This document shows positions 33,631-43,898 of a stretch of 64,000 nt of DNA, in pieces. The first letter of the stretch is position 1, and each line of letters opens with the position of its first letter. Origin of the DNA: Nematostella vectensis (Eukaryota; Cnidaria; Anthozoa; Actiniaria; Edwardsiidae); NCBI RefSeq assembly GCF_932526225.1, contig NC_064039.1, positions 10,372,139-10,436,138 of the forward strand, read 5' to 3'. A program made the position numbers and the translations under genes. The notes beneath the pieces are model-generated. The model did no database searches. It saw nothing but the letters and a program-made list of their open reading frames with translations, and was not told the origin of the DNA.

Positions 33631-36147
33631 TTAAGCCTCTGTTCTCACAAGTTTTTCTGATTTTCTATTTGCGTCTATAGGCTTAGAAATGCCATGAATA
33701 GCCCTGTAGTGAAATAGCCGGTGGTCGGAGCGTTTAAACCTCTTTCTACACAACCCGCATGGGTACGGTTTGACTCCTGTGTGAACGCGGTAGTGGCGCT
33801 GGTACTCGTCCGAACGACGGAATTGTTTTTCGCATCCCGCCCATTGGCACTGGTACGGCTTTTCGCCCGTGTGAATGCGCTTGTGCAGTACCATGAAGGA
33901 GCGATGACGAAACGACTTGTAACATCCTGGCCAATCGCAGTTGTATCTAAGGGCAGGGTCGGGTGAAGGGCTTCTCTTATTAGAACCGGTTAGATCCGCA
34001 CAGTGAACCTCTTGGTCTCCGCGCTTTGAGCTTCGGTCAAACTGGATACACGGACTATATATCTCATCATAACAATGCATGTCTTCTGCACGCTCTTTCT
34101 CTGCCTGGGTATCTTTTATAACTACATAGTTTGACTCTCCTGAACTCAATTTGATCTCCTCTCTTGTGTCGATATCTTTTATAACTGTTGACCTAGCTTT
34201 CATATTGACTATTACACTCTCGCAAACACTCTCTCGCTCTTTGGTAGTCGGTACTCTGTCGAAACAAGAACTATTGGACACTTCACTGGTGCGGCCACGC
34301 CCTGTACCCCTCCACCCCTTATTCTCAAATGCGCGCGCTGTGAGGCTCTTATTTTCAAAGAAAGTACTTTGTCTTCCATGTGATTCAACGGGCGATGAGT
34401 CGCTGAGCCCCTGGGTAGGGAAATAGCGGGGACGTGGGTCGTTATACTCGGCCGAGATCACAGTGGACCGGTCTGCAGATGCAAATTGTCGACTTGTGTC
34501 TGTATATCCAGCTGAATTCACAGTAGACAGACTTGCATTTGTACACCTTGACACAGGCAGGCACGTATCATATCTTTCAAGACTGCCACCAAATAGGTTT
34601 TCCAGCTCAATAACTCCAGCATAACTATTGTTTTCGCAGACTGGAAGAGTATGCTGATGACTGTCCTTAGGGTACGGGCCACAGGTCAAGTCCATATACC
34701 CATCGTTGCACCGGCCTTTTGTATTAGTGACATTATGGAGCGCTTTAATGTTGATGGCACTAGAAGGACTGATACAATGGCCGTTTATTCCGCCATTTGT
34801 GCCCGCTTTGAATGAGTTTGGGATCTGACCTTTGGAATCCAAGCCGCTGTTGGGTCTCAAGTAATCACCGGCATCAGACTCGATCGAATTCCCCAAATAA
34901 CCCAATCCATTTGGTATACTTGAACCAGACACCGTTACCATATCACGGTGTAAGTCGTTTCTACCGTTATTTTTAGTATATGAACTGCGTTTGGATCCAG
35001 AACGATAGTCTACCCGTGTCGGAATCATTTTATCTCCCTCTAAGCATGAACTACGCGGCTGAAGACCGCGGTCGTATCTCATATACACAAAGTTCTCCTG
35101 CTCCGTGTGTGAGTACTGTTTGCATTCAGCAGTCCCACTAGCCCCCGAAATAGCGCTAGATATATGAACATCACGGCAATCACTTAACTGTGAAATATAA
35201 CCAGTGCCCCCTGAGTCGTGCGCATTGATTTGACCATACGGCTGCGGCAATGTCTGAGTTTGAACATCTACTCCATTAACGATTACATTCATTTTTTCCT
35301 TTTTCTTGATGTCCGATTCTCCTAGATTCTCTGGGGTGCGCGGTAAAGATTGATCAGTGATGGATGAGCTGTCGATTATGCGAGATGGCGTTTTGTCACG
35401 CCTGCTGTGCTCATTGCTTACCCTTTCATCGTTTCCAGACGAACGATCATCGCACTCTAAAGACGCATTCACAACCTCACCATTCGCGTGGTCTACTGTT
35501 TTCTGGACCAGCACTTCCTTTTCTATCTCCTCTGCTTCTTTGCCAATGCTCTCTGTTAATGTTTTAAATGCGACAGTTTTGTTATCGAAAGAAGTAAGAC
35601 CCCATTGGGGTTTAATCATGCGTGTGGTAGCTTGATTTTCGTGTTGTCTGGAAACCTGCACTTTCCCTTTACTATCCGCAAAAACGTACAACTGGTCGGA
35701 TTCTTGGTCACTGTACCCTAAGCCACTGTCCGGACGGACAGCCTTGTTCAGATTATCATTATTATCTGTTTGCTTTGCCGCTTCCCAAAGTGCACAATCA
35801 ATATGGTTTTCTGTATTACCTTTCATTAGCAATTCGTGATATTTTCCCATGGGCATAGCGCAACAGATATCTTTAGATCTTCTCGGTTTGGGCACAAAGT
35901 AATTATAAACTTCCAAAAATTTCAGCGGCTTTGAATCTCCTCCATGCTTAGTTCTTCTGGCAAACATAGGGTTCAACTTCAAGGGTCGTGAGGCCACCCG
36001 TTGGACTTTTTTATGAACTTTGTTGACTGCCCTTCCATCGGGCTCCAGCATAAATCTTATCTGCTTTTTTGGGAGATTAAGTTGGTTACCATTTCTGGCT
36101 AGGATAGCCTTTTCCGGTGACGACTTGGCTGTCGAAGGAGCTGCCAT
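33631..36147 (-). CDS. KLF/Sp-like three-C2H2 zinc-finger transcription factor
   Basis: One open frame of 838 residues begins MAAPSTAKSSPEKA, with no intron apparent. The first ~730 residues are Ser/Asn/Asp-rich and low in recognisable domains, as expected for an activation or repression region. Three C-terminal C2H2 fingers (about 735-818) have the KLF/Sp spacing: Cys-x4-Cys in fingers 1 and 2, Cys-x2-Cys in finger 3, with linkers HTGEKPY and HTGVKPY. The recognition helices RRSDEYQRH and KRSDHRLFH carry the R-S-D-E/H signature of KLF/Sp/EGR proteins binding GC or CACC boxes. Finger 1 (HRSFMVLH) is atypical and finger 3 has His-x4-His, so I do not assign an orthologue. The start is the first ATG of the frame; an upstream exon cannot be excluded. 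The protein should act in the nucleus. Confidence 0.85.
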   Translation of the reverse strand: MAAPSTAKSSPEKAILARNGNQLNLPKKQIRFMLEPDGRAVNKVHKKVQRVASRPLKLNPMFARRTKHGGDSKPLKFLEVYNYFVPKPRRSKDICCAMPMGKYHELLMKGNTENHIDCALWEAAKQTDNNDNLNKAVRPDSGLGYSDQESDQLYVFADSKGKVQVSRQHENQATTRMIKPQWGLTSFDNKTVAFKTLTESIGKEAEEIEKEVLVQKTVDHANGEVVNASLECDDRSSGNDERVSNEHSRRDKTPSRIIDSSSITDQSLPRTPENLGESDIKKKEKMNVIVNGVDVQTQTLPQPYGQINAHDSGGTGYISQLSDCRDVHISSAISGASGTAECKQYSHTEQENFVYMRYDRGLQPRSSCLEGDKMIPTRVDYRSGSKRSSYTKNNGRNDLHRDMVTVSGSSIPNGLGYLGNSIESDAGDYLRPNSGLDSKGQIPNSFKAGTNGGINGHCISPSSAINIKALHNVTNTKGRCNDGYMDLTCGPYPKDSHQHTLPVCENNSYAGVIELENLFGGSLERYDTCLPVSRCTNASLSTVNSAGYTDTSRQFASADRSTVISAEYNDPRPRYFPTQGLSDSSPVESHGRQSTFFENKSLTARAFENKGWRGTGRGRTSEVSNSSCFDRVPTTKERESVCESVIVNMKARSTVIKDIDTREEIKLSSGESNYVVIKDTQAEKERAEDMHCYDEIYSPCIQFDRSSKRGDQEVHCADLTGSNKRSPSPDPALRYNCDWPGCYKSFRHRSFMVLHKRIHTGEKPYQCQWAGCEKQFRRSDEYQRHYRVHTGVKPYPCGLCRKRFKRSDHRLFHYRAIHGISKPIDANRKSEKLVRTEA

Positions 36148-37710
36148 ATCAAAGGTCTAACTCGAGTTGGATTTTTATCCTATCAAATAATACTCTCAAT
36201 TGCCTACAAAAGGAAAACGTGGTCACTAACTTGTACTTGCATGATCACATTCTGTCGTACCTAAATTGTGTGTGTATAAACAAATGAAAAGAGCCACTAA
36301 AATGTCGGCTCTTCTAGCTATTGGTGTGATGGTTATTGCTTTATATCAACACTAAGGTTGTTTTGAAACAGGGTTCACTGCCTTCTAGAGTGCACACCGT
36401 AAACTTTACAACAGCTTGCTCACGAAAATGTCGATTGAGTTCTTACCGGTTCTATGTCGCGTGTTCTTTCGCTGCCGAAGAAAACAGTTTCTTCATGTAA
36501 GATAAAAGGCCTGAAACCCGACTGTCGTACCTCTGTGGGAATGCGTAAACCATAAGCCATGAAGATTAGGGCGTGCAGAAATGTCACATGTTGTTACGAT
36601 CGGATTATTTACAGGATAAGTATGCGTTGTTACTTATTCGCGGGAAATTGCGTTATTTATACTAGCGCAAAATTCAGATGGACTAAAAAAGGGTAACATT
36701 CTTTGTGAATTATAGGCGTAAAAAACTGATGGTAGCAAAATGTACAGCGACTTAAAAAACTGCCCAATTCTTTAGCAGCGATCAGGCGTAAAGGAAGCCC
36801 AAGTCGCCTAGCGTATCATCGCCTTGTCATAGAACGAGGATAGATAACAAGGCAGATAGAGGCTATACCATATGGGATGGAAATCTATCGAGCTCTAGTG
36901 TCTCAATGCACTGCATTTTAATGGATAATTTTCAAGGGACACACAAACACAATACAAAACAACAGAATGCAAATGAGGTACGGATGTTGTGCTAGAAAGC
37001 CACGACATCTTTCTGGTTCATGTGACCCGTGACCTTTTTAATGCAAATGATATATTTTTTCAAAGTCAGCACCCAGGCCCGCAGGGTATATGAAGTGTTT
37101 TGGTGTATCGGGTATAAAAATAACTCTCCTTTATATCTCTCGGTATGGAGTCATCATCCAGCCGTGTTTGGTCTCTGCTAACGGCGGAGAAAGGGAGGAA
37201 CATAGGAAAAGGCGGGGAGGTGGGTGGTTGGGGGGGGGGGGGGGGGGGTGCGGATTACTGCTCGGTGTGCAAGATATGGCTAGCCATTAGTTATCCAAAT
37301 AGGCTGTTGCGGATAATTGTTAGTGATACAAATGTTATACATGAAAAGTTTTTCTCCATTGTTTTAAAATATTAGGGATTTACTTACTTGCCTCACTTAG
37401 CGTGGCTTAGCTCGGCCAACTACTTCACCTTTTATCGCCGGCTACTTTTGTCTGAATAACAGAGCTAATTTGGTGTCAGTCCTCTCAGAATCGGCCGCTT
37501 TTTCGAGCAACCTTCTACTTCATTTGACAGCCCGGAGATACTAAAAAAGGTATTTAATAACTAGAGATAACTTATGCTATATCCTATACTGGAAACGCGG
37601 ATATTTTCAGGGCCGTAGCAAATATTTAACTTAATGTTTCTGTATCGTACCCCCCTCCCCTCCACGTGACCTTCTACGGCTATGATATCCGTTCGCAGTG
37701 ATGTCAGCCC

Positions 37711-38025
37711 TAGGGTTCTTCACAAGCATCTCAAGCGCGCACTCAGGGAGAGCGCGAAAATTATAACCACGCCGTAATTTGCATACCAAAGGAACCTATT
37801 TTAGACATGGACACAAGCCAACTTCGATTAACGTTGTTCGGGGTTTATAATATAGGGTTGTTCGGGGTTTATAATATAGGGTTCTTCACAAGCATCTCAA
37901 GCGCGCACTCAGGGAGAGCGCGAAAATTATAACCACGCCGTAATTTGCATACCAAAGGAACCTATTTTAGACATGGACACGAGCCAACTTCGATTAACGT
38001 TGTTCGGGGTTTATAATATAGGGCC
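37711..38025. repeat. 166-bp tandem duplication
   Basis: A block starting TAGGGTTCTTCACAAGCATC recurs 166 bp later (37711 and 37877) with almost no differences. A smaller TTGTTCGGGGTTTATAATAT repeat lies at the junction. The duplication is recent by its identity. Confidence 0.85.
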
Positions 38026-38492
38026 CGATTATTCTCTTTAGAGAGGAAAATCTCATCGCTTAGTTAACAAAAAGCTAAAAGATAAATCAATATTCACCAG
38101 AGCAAGAGTAAGATAAAAGACTCGTATAAATTATCTCTGAAATTTTCGGGTTATAATCAACTCGATAAAGCTAGGTGAATTTTGTTTGCACCGTGTTAGC
38201 CCTGCAACTCAAACGTATTCAACCTTCTCATCCGCATTTATAAGTCTAAGGGCGTCGTGAAATAAGATTCGAGTTTTAGTCGACGTAAATAGAGCAGTGG
38301 CTTTAGACGCCGTATAAATTAGACGTATATAGTTTTAGCGGCCTAGCGATGAGAGCCTGCGCTGTCACAATGACAGCGGTACATGCGTGCCTTGGATTAT
38401 TCAAATCGCGTGAAAAAGCAGGCTGGCAAATAACGAAATTATTCTGTTGTTCTGTGTGCTTGAATACACTCCTTTTTTTTATTAAAAAAAAA

Positions 38493-38565
38493 CAAAAACA
38501 TTTTTTATAAGAACGCCCAGGCTGAGACTCACCAAATTTTAAGAACATGCTAATGTGTAGTTCCA
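38493..38565. repeat. Dispersed repeat family B, fragment
   Basis: It carries the TTTTTTATAAGAACGCCCAG start and TTTTAAGAACATGCTAATG block of the family seen at 28.1 and 31.1 kb. Confidence 0.45.
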
Positions 38566-39418
38566 GAACGATATACATATCCCCCCCTCCCCCCCCAATG
38601 GAGGGGGTCGGAGGTATGACCCTCCACCCCTCTGGAATTTCCAACTCCCTGGAAAAAAAATAAATACAGTAACCGTTAAGAAAAAAAGGGCGTTTCACGA
38701 TTTGATCGTAGAAATAATTTCGTTCGCTTTGAATCCTCCACAGACGATAAAGTACATTCACTAAAATACTTCTCTTGATTGTGATAAATTACGCAGGCCT
38801 AAACTTTGAGTAACTTGCCGTTTTTTAATGAGAATGTGCTGCATTTGTTAAAATTTTAGCAAACTTTGAATTTGTCGCGCGCGTTGCGAAACCATTTCGG
38901 CGGAAATTTCTGACAAAATGTTAGAAAAAAAGGTTTAAGCTTAAATTCAAATTTCATATTTCAAGCCAAAATAAATGTCATCTGATACGTTATTGACGAT
39001 ATTTGGTTGAAAATATCTTGGTTACTCGCTCGAATTAGCCGATGGAAATGGTACTTTACGTGACTCGTGATTCAGCGGGATCCTAAAATGGCGGCGTGAA
39101 TTACCCTCGTCCCTAGGCTTCCCGGCAGGCCAATCATGCTCTGCGTGGCTATGACGTCACTGGCGTCCGCCATATTGGAAGGTGTGAGTCTTCGCGCAAA
39201 GCATCATGGGGCAAAGCATCATGCGGCGATGTTTGGGCGGGGCTTAGTGTGGATGTAGCAAAAGCGAAACGTTAAAATCTCTCATATTGTTTAGCGATAT
39301 TTATACTAATGTCTGCTTTAATATATAAATACATATCCAGTTGAGCGAACCAGTAACAAGTTACACTCAGAGAATTCATGTCGTAACTCAGTGATAAAAA
39401 AATGGGGGTCAAATAAAT

Positions 39419-39544
39419 CAGGGGCGTAGACAGGGGCGTGGTCAAGCCCACCCCCTCCCCTTCTAGCAGCCAAAAATACAGTAAATGTACGATACAGGAG
39501 AAAATGCCTTGAAAGGGTAAAAAATCCTGGCTACGCCGCTGTAA
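39419..39544. mobile_element. Short MITE, CAGGGGCGTAG group
   Basis: Ends CAGGGGCGTAGACAGG and CCTGGCTACGCCGCTG are imperfect inverted repeats of the same group as 16400 and 18859. Interior about 95 bp, C-rich at the left. Confidence 0.5.
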
Positions 39545-40544
39545 ATGAGCAAATAAAAGTAGATACAAATACAAATACAGGTTTAAAAACCTGTAGCATT
39601 CTTCTTGATGTGCCTTTCAACATCCCCATAGCTTTTAGAGACCGATTCAGCCATTCACACGTTACCGATGAACCGCGAGCGGGCTACAACACATGGATCG
39701 TTATCTGCTCTCCATAGAACATGTATGACCATGTTTCACAAAAAATAAATATCCATCATCGTCAAGCCTCGTGTAAGCACACGAAGCAAATTTCTTATAA
39801 AAGTTATCTTTCAAATGTCATCGTATTAAAAATAATTTGTCGGTATTATTTTCGGCGTTTATCCGATACCCCGCTGTTGGTGACTACGATAAGCGTTCAA
39901 CCACAGGGAGCTCACCTCTCGGGTTTGAATAAAGTTTGACTTGTTTTTTAGCTTCGCGTTGTTGTTGGTTTATTGCGTGTGTGCGTATGCGTCACGTGTC
40001 TGCTTTTTGGAGGCCAGGGGCTTCTGGCGCTCTCTCATTGGCTAGCGATCTAACGGCCGTCGTGACTTCGAAATGGCTTCCGTGTCACGCCATGCTTTTT
40101 GGACTAGGTATATCAAAGGAGTGCGCCAAACAGCGCAATCTGTAAACAAGCCATGACGACCACGTGACCGATATTGGCTAGTCGTTAGAATGTATCCTAT
40201 TGCTTCAGCTACAGCCTTTCCCGCAGCTATTATAGCAGGTCACGTCAGAGGACCGGGGGCCTTTATTGCGTCTGTCAGTAAGCTGTATCGAGTAAGCTCT
40301 TTCATCACGTGATCTTAGTGTTTCGCACGTGATTTGCCACGCAGGCACGTGCATAGGAGGGTATCCAAGGGGTCTGAACCCTACCATGCAGTTTCCTCTA
40401 GACACACCCCTGGTGATAGAATTTTGCGTAAGTTTTCGTACCACGTGACAGTATAAGGCCAAGGCTCTTGATTTACGTACAATGTACGGCGCAAGCTCAA
40501 GTTGTCCATGATCCCGCATAATGGTGATAGCCCGCATCTCACGT

Positions 40545-41000
40545 GAGACATTTCACGTGATCCCATATAGATGGCGTGAGCTCACATTTCACGTGATCCC
40601 ATATAGATGGCGTGAGCTCATATTTTACTTGATCAAATGTAGAAAGCGTGAGCTCACATTTCACGTGATCCCATATAGATGGCGTGAGCTCACATTTCAC
40701 GTGATCCCATATAGATGGCGTGAGCTCACATTTCACGTGATCCCATATAGATGGCGTGAGCTCACATTTCACGTGATCCCATATAGATTGCATGAGCTCA
40801 CATTTCACGTGATCCCATATAGATGGCGTGAGCTCACATTTCACGTGATCCCATATAGATGGCGTGAGCTCACATTTCACGTGATCCCATAAAGATGGCG
40901 TGAGCTCACATTTCACGTGATCCCATATAGATGACGTGAGCTCACATTTCACGTGATCCCATATAGATGCCGTGAGCTCATGTTTCACGTGATCCCAAAT
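40545..41000. repeat. 36-bp tandem array, each unit with a CACGTG E-box
   Basis: About 13 units of a 36-bp repeat each contain TTTCACGTGATCCC and GTGAGCTCAC; the unit near 40626 has lost the E-box. The unit is a multiple of 3, so both strands show periodic open frames (12-residue repeats) that I take as artefacts. Additional CACGTG sites lie just upstream at about 40160, 40306, 40327, 40346 and 40442. Confidence 0.9.
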
Positions 41001-41534
41001 AGGGCGTTGTCCACTTCCCTTACCGCCATCTGTTCAGGACTAGACGAGATTCTCTTTTGTTAGGTTCCTCAACGTCGCGTTCGCAATAGGGCTGAAAAAT
41101 AATATATATAAATATTGACGACGTTCAAGATGTCATTTGGTCAACATTGCCAAAGATTCGGGAAACAGTTCCTAAGCTTCTGACCATGTTTCTGAACACA
41201 ATAATTTCAATCAAAATCAGTACCAATGAGGCATGTAAAGAAAACTTTTTCAAGAAAACGTTATAAGGTTCCTAGACAAGGATTTATAAAAACGAGATCA
41301 GGAAAGCTAATCTTCAGAGCTATGTCCAAACATACGTAAGCCGAGAACGGGACTTGGGTTAGGGTTAAGGAGAGCGTAACTGAGTTATGGTAAGGGTTAG
41401 GAAGTGGACCGCGACAGGTCTAACGAAACACAAGTTGTCACAAGTAGCACCACTTGGAACAGCATGCGCTGCCTTGCGTTTCGTTTGGCCAGGGCTTCAG
41501 AGTATCGCGACCTGGAGATGCCGAGTATCTATAC

Positions 41535-43898
41535 CCACCCCATGGAGTACACAGGCACGTCTTTGTTGAAGATGACGAACAACTGGTGCGCGTCCGTGCG
41601 CACCGCGTAGCACTTGTGATCCACTGCGCATGCGTACGTCTCTACGGCTTGATGGGGTAGACTGCTGGTCAGATTGCTTGACGGCGCTGCCGCATCTTCG
41701 TCTTTGAAGAAATGGTGTGAGTGAGTTGTGTGACAAACTTGTTGGGTAAAATGACACAGGATTGAGTGAGTTGGTGTGAGTGAGTTGTGTGACAAATTTG
41801 TTGGGTAAAATGACACAGGATTGAGTGAGTTGGTGTGAGTGAGTTGTGTGACAAATTTGTTGGGTAAAATGACACAGGATTGAGCGAGTTGGTGTAAGTG
41901 AGTTGTGTGACAAACTTGTTGGGTGAAATAACACAGGATTGAGTGAGTTGGTGTGAGTGAGTTGTGTGACAAACTTGTTGGGTAAAATAACACAGGATTG
42001 AGTGAGTTGGTGTGAGTGAGTTGTGTGACAAACTTGTTGGGTAAAATAACACAGGATTGAGTGAGTTGGTGTGAGTGAGTTGTGTGACAAACTTATTGGG
42101 TAAAATAACACAGGATTGAGATGTCCCTCACGGCGACAGCGGGACAGCTTCCTCCCAAACTCCCTTCCTGGGGCTAAAAGCACCTGCCTAATACAGCTGA
42201 GCTCCGATAAATCGGATTCAGTGAACTGGAACTCCCCATTTTAGTTTCAACCAAACTTTTAGCTTTGCTTGGTATTATTTTCAGTCATGTGTCCTCGAAT
42301 AAATCCAAACTACTCGCCAACTCGACCTTTCCCCCTTCTAGTAACATGAGGCTCAATGTCCCTTTATGACTTATTCAATAGTTTTTTTTTTTTCTTTTAA
42401 GGCGTTATGTCAATGTCGGGCTAAATAGGGTGAGCGCGCCCATGTCGTTATGTAACTAGTGTGCATTCGGTATAAAACAGATAGTCCAGGTCTGGTCCAG
42501 GGACGAGCGAGGTGTTATTTCAGAAATATTACGTTTATTTCGGCCGTGAGTAAATACTTGATTGTCAACTTTTTTTGAGAACAGGACAGATGATAATTAG
42601 AGTCTAAAAAGGTTTAAATCAATGAACTTTTCAGTTTTCCTTATTTTCACGCACGCGCTTTAGTAGAATAGCGTCATTTCAAACGAGCGCGCGATATTTT
42701 GGAATTTTATTTTCAATCACATTTTATCGCGTTGTTATAGAGAACAAATCCCAAGGATTTCGTTAATATTCCTTCACATGTATAAAACACTCTTTTCAAC
42801 TTAGCGATGATCGTTTTTCGGAGCTCTGCACTCGACAAGGTCTAGCGGGATTGCACTTGCCTTAGCCACCGTCCATTACCGTCCGTTATTGCGCGCACTC
42901 GTATTTTTGCCGCGAAGATCGCTGATTGGTACATGTACGCGTATGTGCATGCAATTAATGCTGGACCCTCAGGACCTGCTGGACCCTCTTTTCCGCGAGC
43001 CGGATGTCCCGGATGTCCCGCGAGCCGGAATGTCGAGCGCAGAGGGTGTCCAGGTCTGGACTAAAAGACAGATGGACCAACATAGATCATACCTTTCTCG
43101 TCTGTTAGAGGTGGGACTGGCGGGAACAGCGTCCCTACTATGGACTTAAAAAACGCTGTGAGAGCTGATTTCCTCCGCACTATAGGTAGAGTGAGTCCTG
43201 AAAAATGGTTGACAAAAACCTTCTTCAACAAGGGCCCGCAGTATGAAAGGGCTTAGCTCCCCCCCTTTCGGCTGAATCAAATTCAAACTTCAAGATGACA
43301 AACGCCGTTACATTGCATGGGTAGTGACTTTTTAGTTGTGTTATCGTTAATAATAATTCGAAGTAATTTTTACTGTACATTCGTTTTCTTTTGGTGGGTT
43401 ATTCATTGTTAGTAGCTAAGAGAAAAAAAACGAGCAAACAAGAAGAAAAGCGCTTCAAAAGCTGAGTTTGGGGTGCGCTCCTCGTGGGCAAACAAGACAC
43501 GCTTGACTGAATTCCGGAGCTCCGCACCGCGTAGCAGTTTACTGACAAATGAGCCTTTTTGTACACATGGTCCAGGCCCTTTTATAGTGCGGGTTCTTGA
43601 TTAAAATAAAGGCATATTTATAATCATATTATCGGAATCACATTAGTCAATGAAAAGGCTACCAATAGTACTTTGGAATTATGGAATTATTTTGTCATTA
43701 TCTCCAGTTAAAATCTGATCTTTTAATTGGATGAATTGGAATTGGATCTGCTAGGGGGAGGAGGGGGGGGGGGGAGTCATGGGGATAAGGGGAGGGGTAG
43801 CAAGGTAACTCACCATCTGATCCTGTCACTACCCCTGAAGGGTAGACACTTGTCAAACACTTCCTCTCGTCCGTGTTGATCAGGATAAACCTTGACAT
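41535..43898 (-). CDS. Unrecognised gene, three inferred exons (possibly partial)
   Basis: Exons 43898-43814, 42173-42132 and 41701-41535 join in frame with acceptable GT-AG sites. The reading begins MSRFILINTDERKCLTSVYP, continues through GREFGRKLSRCRHEDAAAP and ends TDAHQLFVIFNKDVPVYSMGW before a donor GTATAG. Phase agreement across two introns supports real coding. No domain is recognised. The middle exon is only 42 nt. Further exons downstream (below 41535) were not found, nor was a stop in phase. The intron between the last two exons is almost wholly a 59-bp tandem array. The start at 43898 is the first in-frame ATG and may be internal to a longer exon. Confidence 0.4.
41712..42131 (-). 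repeat. 59-bp tandem array filling an intron
   Basis: About seven units of a 59-bp repeat (minus strand CTCACTCAATCCTGTGT...) run from just beyond the 42132 donor to the polypyrimidine tract of the 41701 acceptor. Long minus-strand frames (repeated LSHNSLTPTHSIL-type readings) come from the array. Confidence 0.9.
42959..43111 (+). CDS. Possible isolated coding exon, unrecognised
   Basis: A GC-rich open stretch reads MLDPQDLLDPLFREPDVP then AEGVQVWTKRQMDQHRSYL, ending at a donor-like TTAGAG|GTGGGA. It contains short internal duplications. It overlaps the intron of the minus-strand unrecognised gene. The composition looks coding, but no partner exon was found; it is weakly supported. Confidence 0.25.

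Larger units (their letters stand above)
36148..40544. other. Gene-poor stretch with small repeats
   Basis: It contains the upstream region of the zinc-finger gene, G- and C-runs (near 37230 and 38585), the 166-bp duplication at 37.7 kb, family B repeat near 38.5 kb and MITE fragments. From about 39990 onward CACGTG motifs become frequent. I see no gene that I can support. Confidence 0.5.

Noticed and set aside
40521-40988. Twelve-residue repeat proteins on both strands
   Set aside because: A 36-bp unit free of stops gives open frames on both strands automatically; no flanking coding sequence.
41340-41402. Telomere-like GGGTTAGGGTTA runs
   Set aside because: Only two or three imperfect copies in unique sequence; not a telomeric tract.
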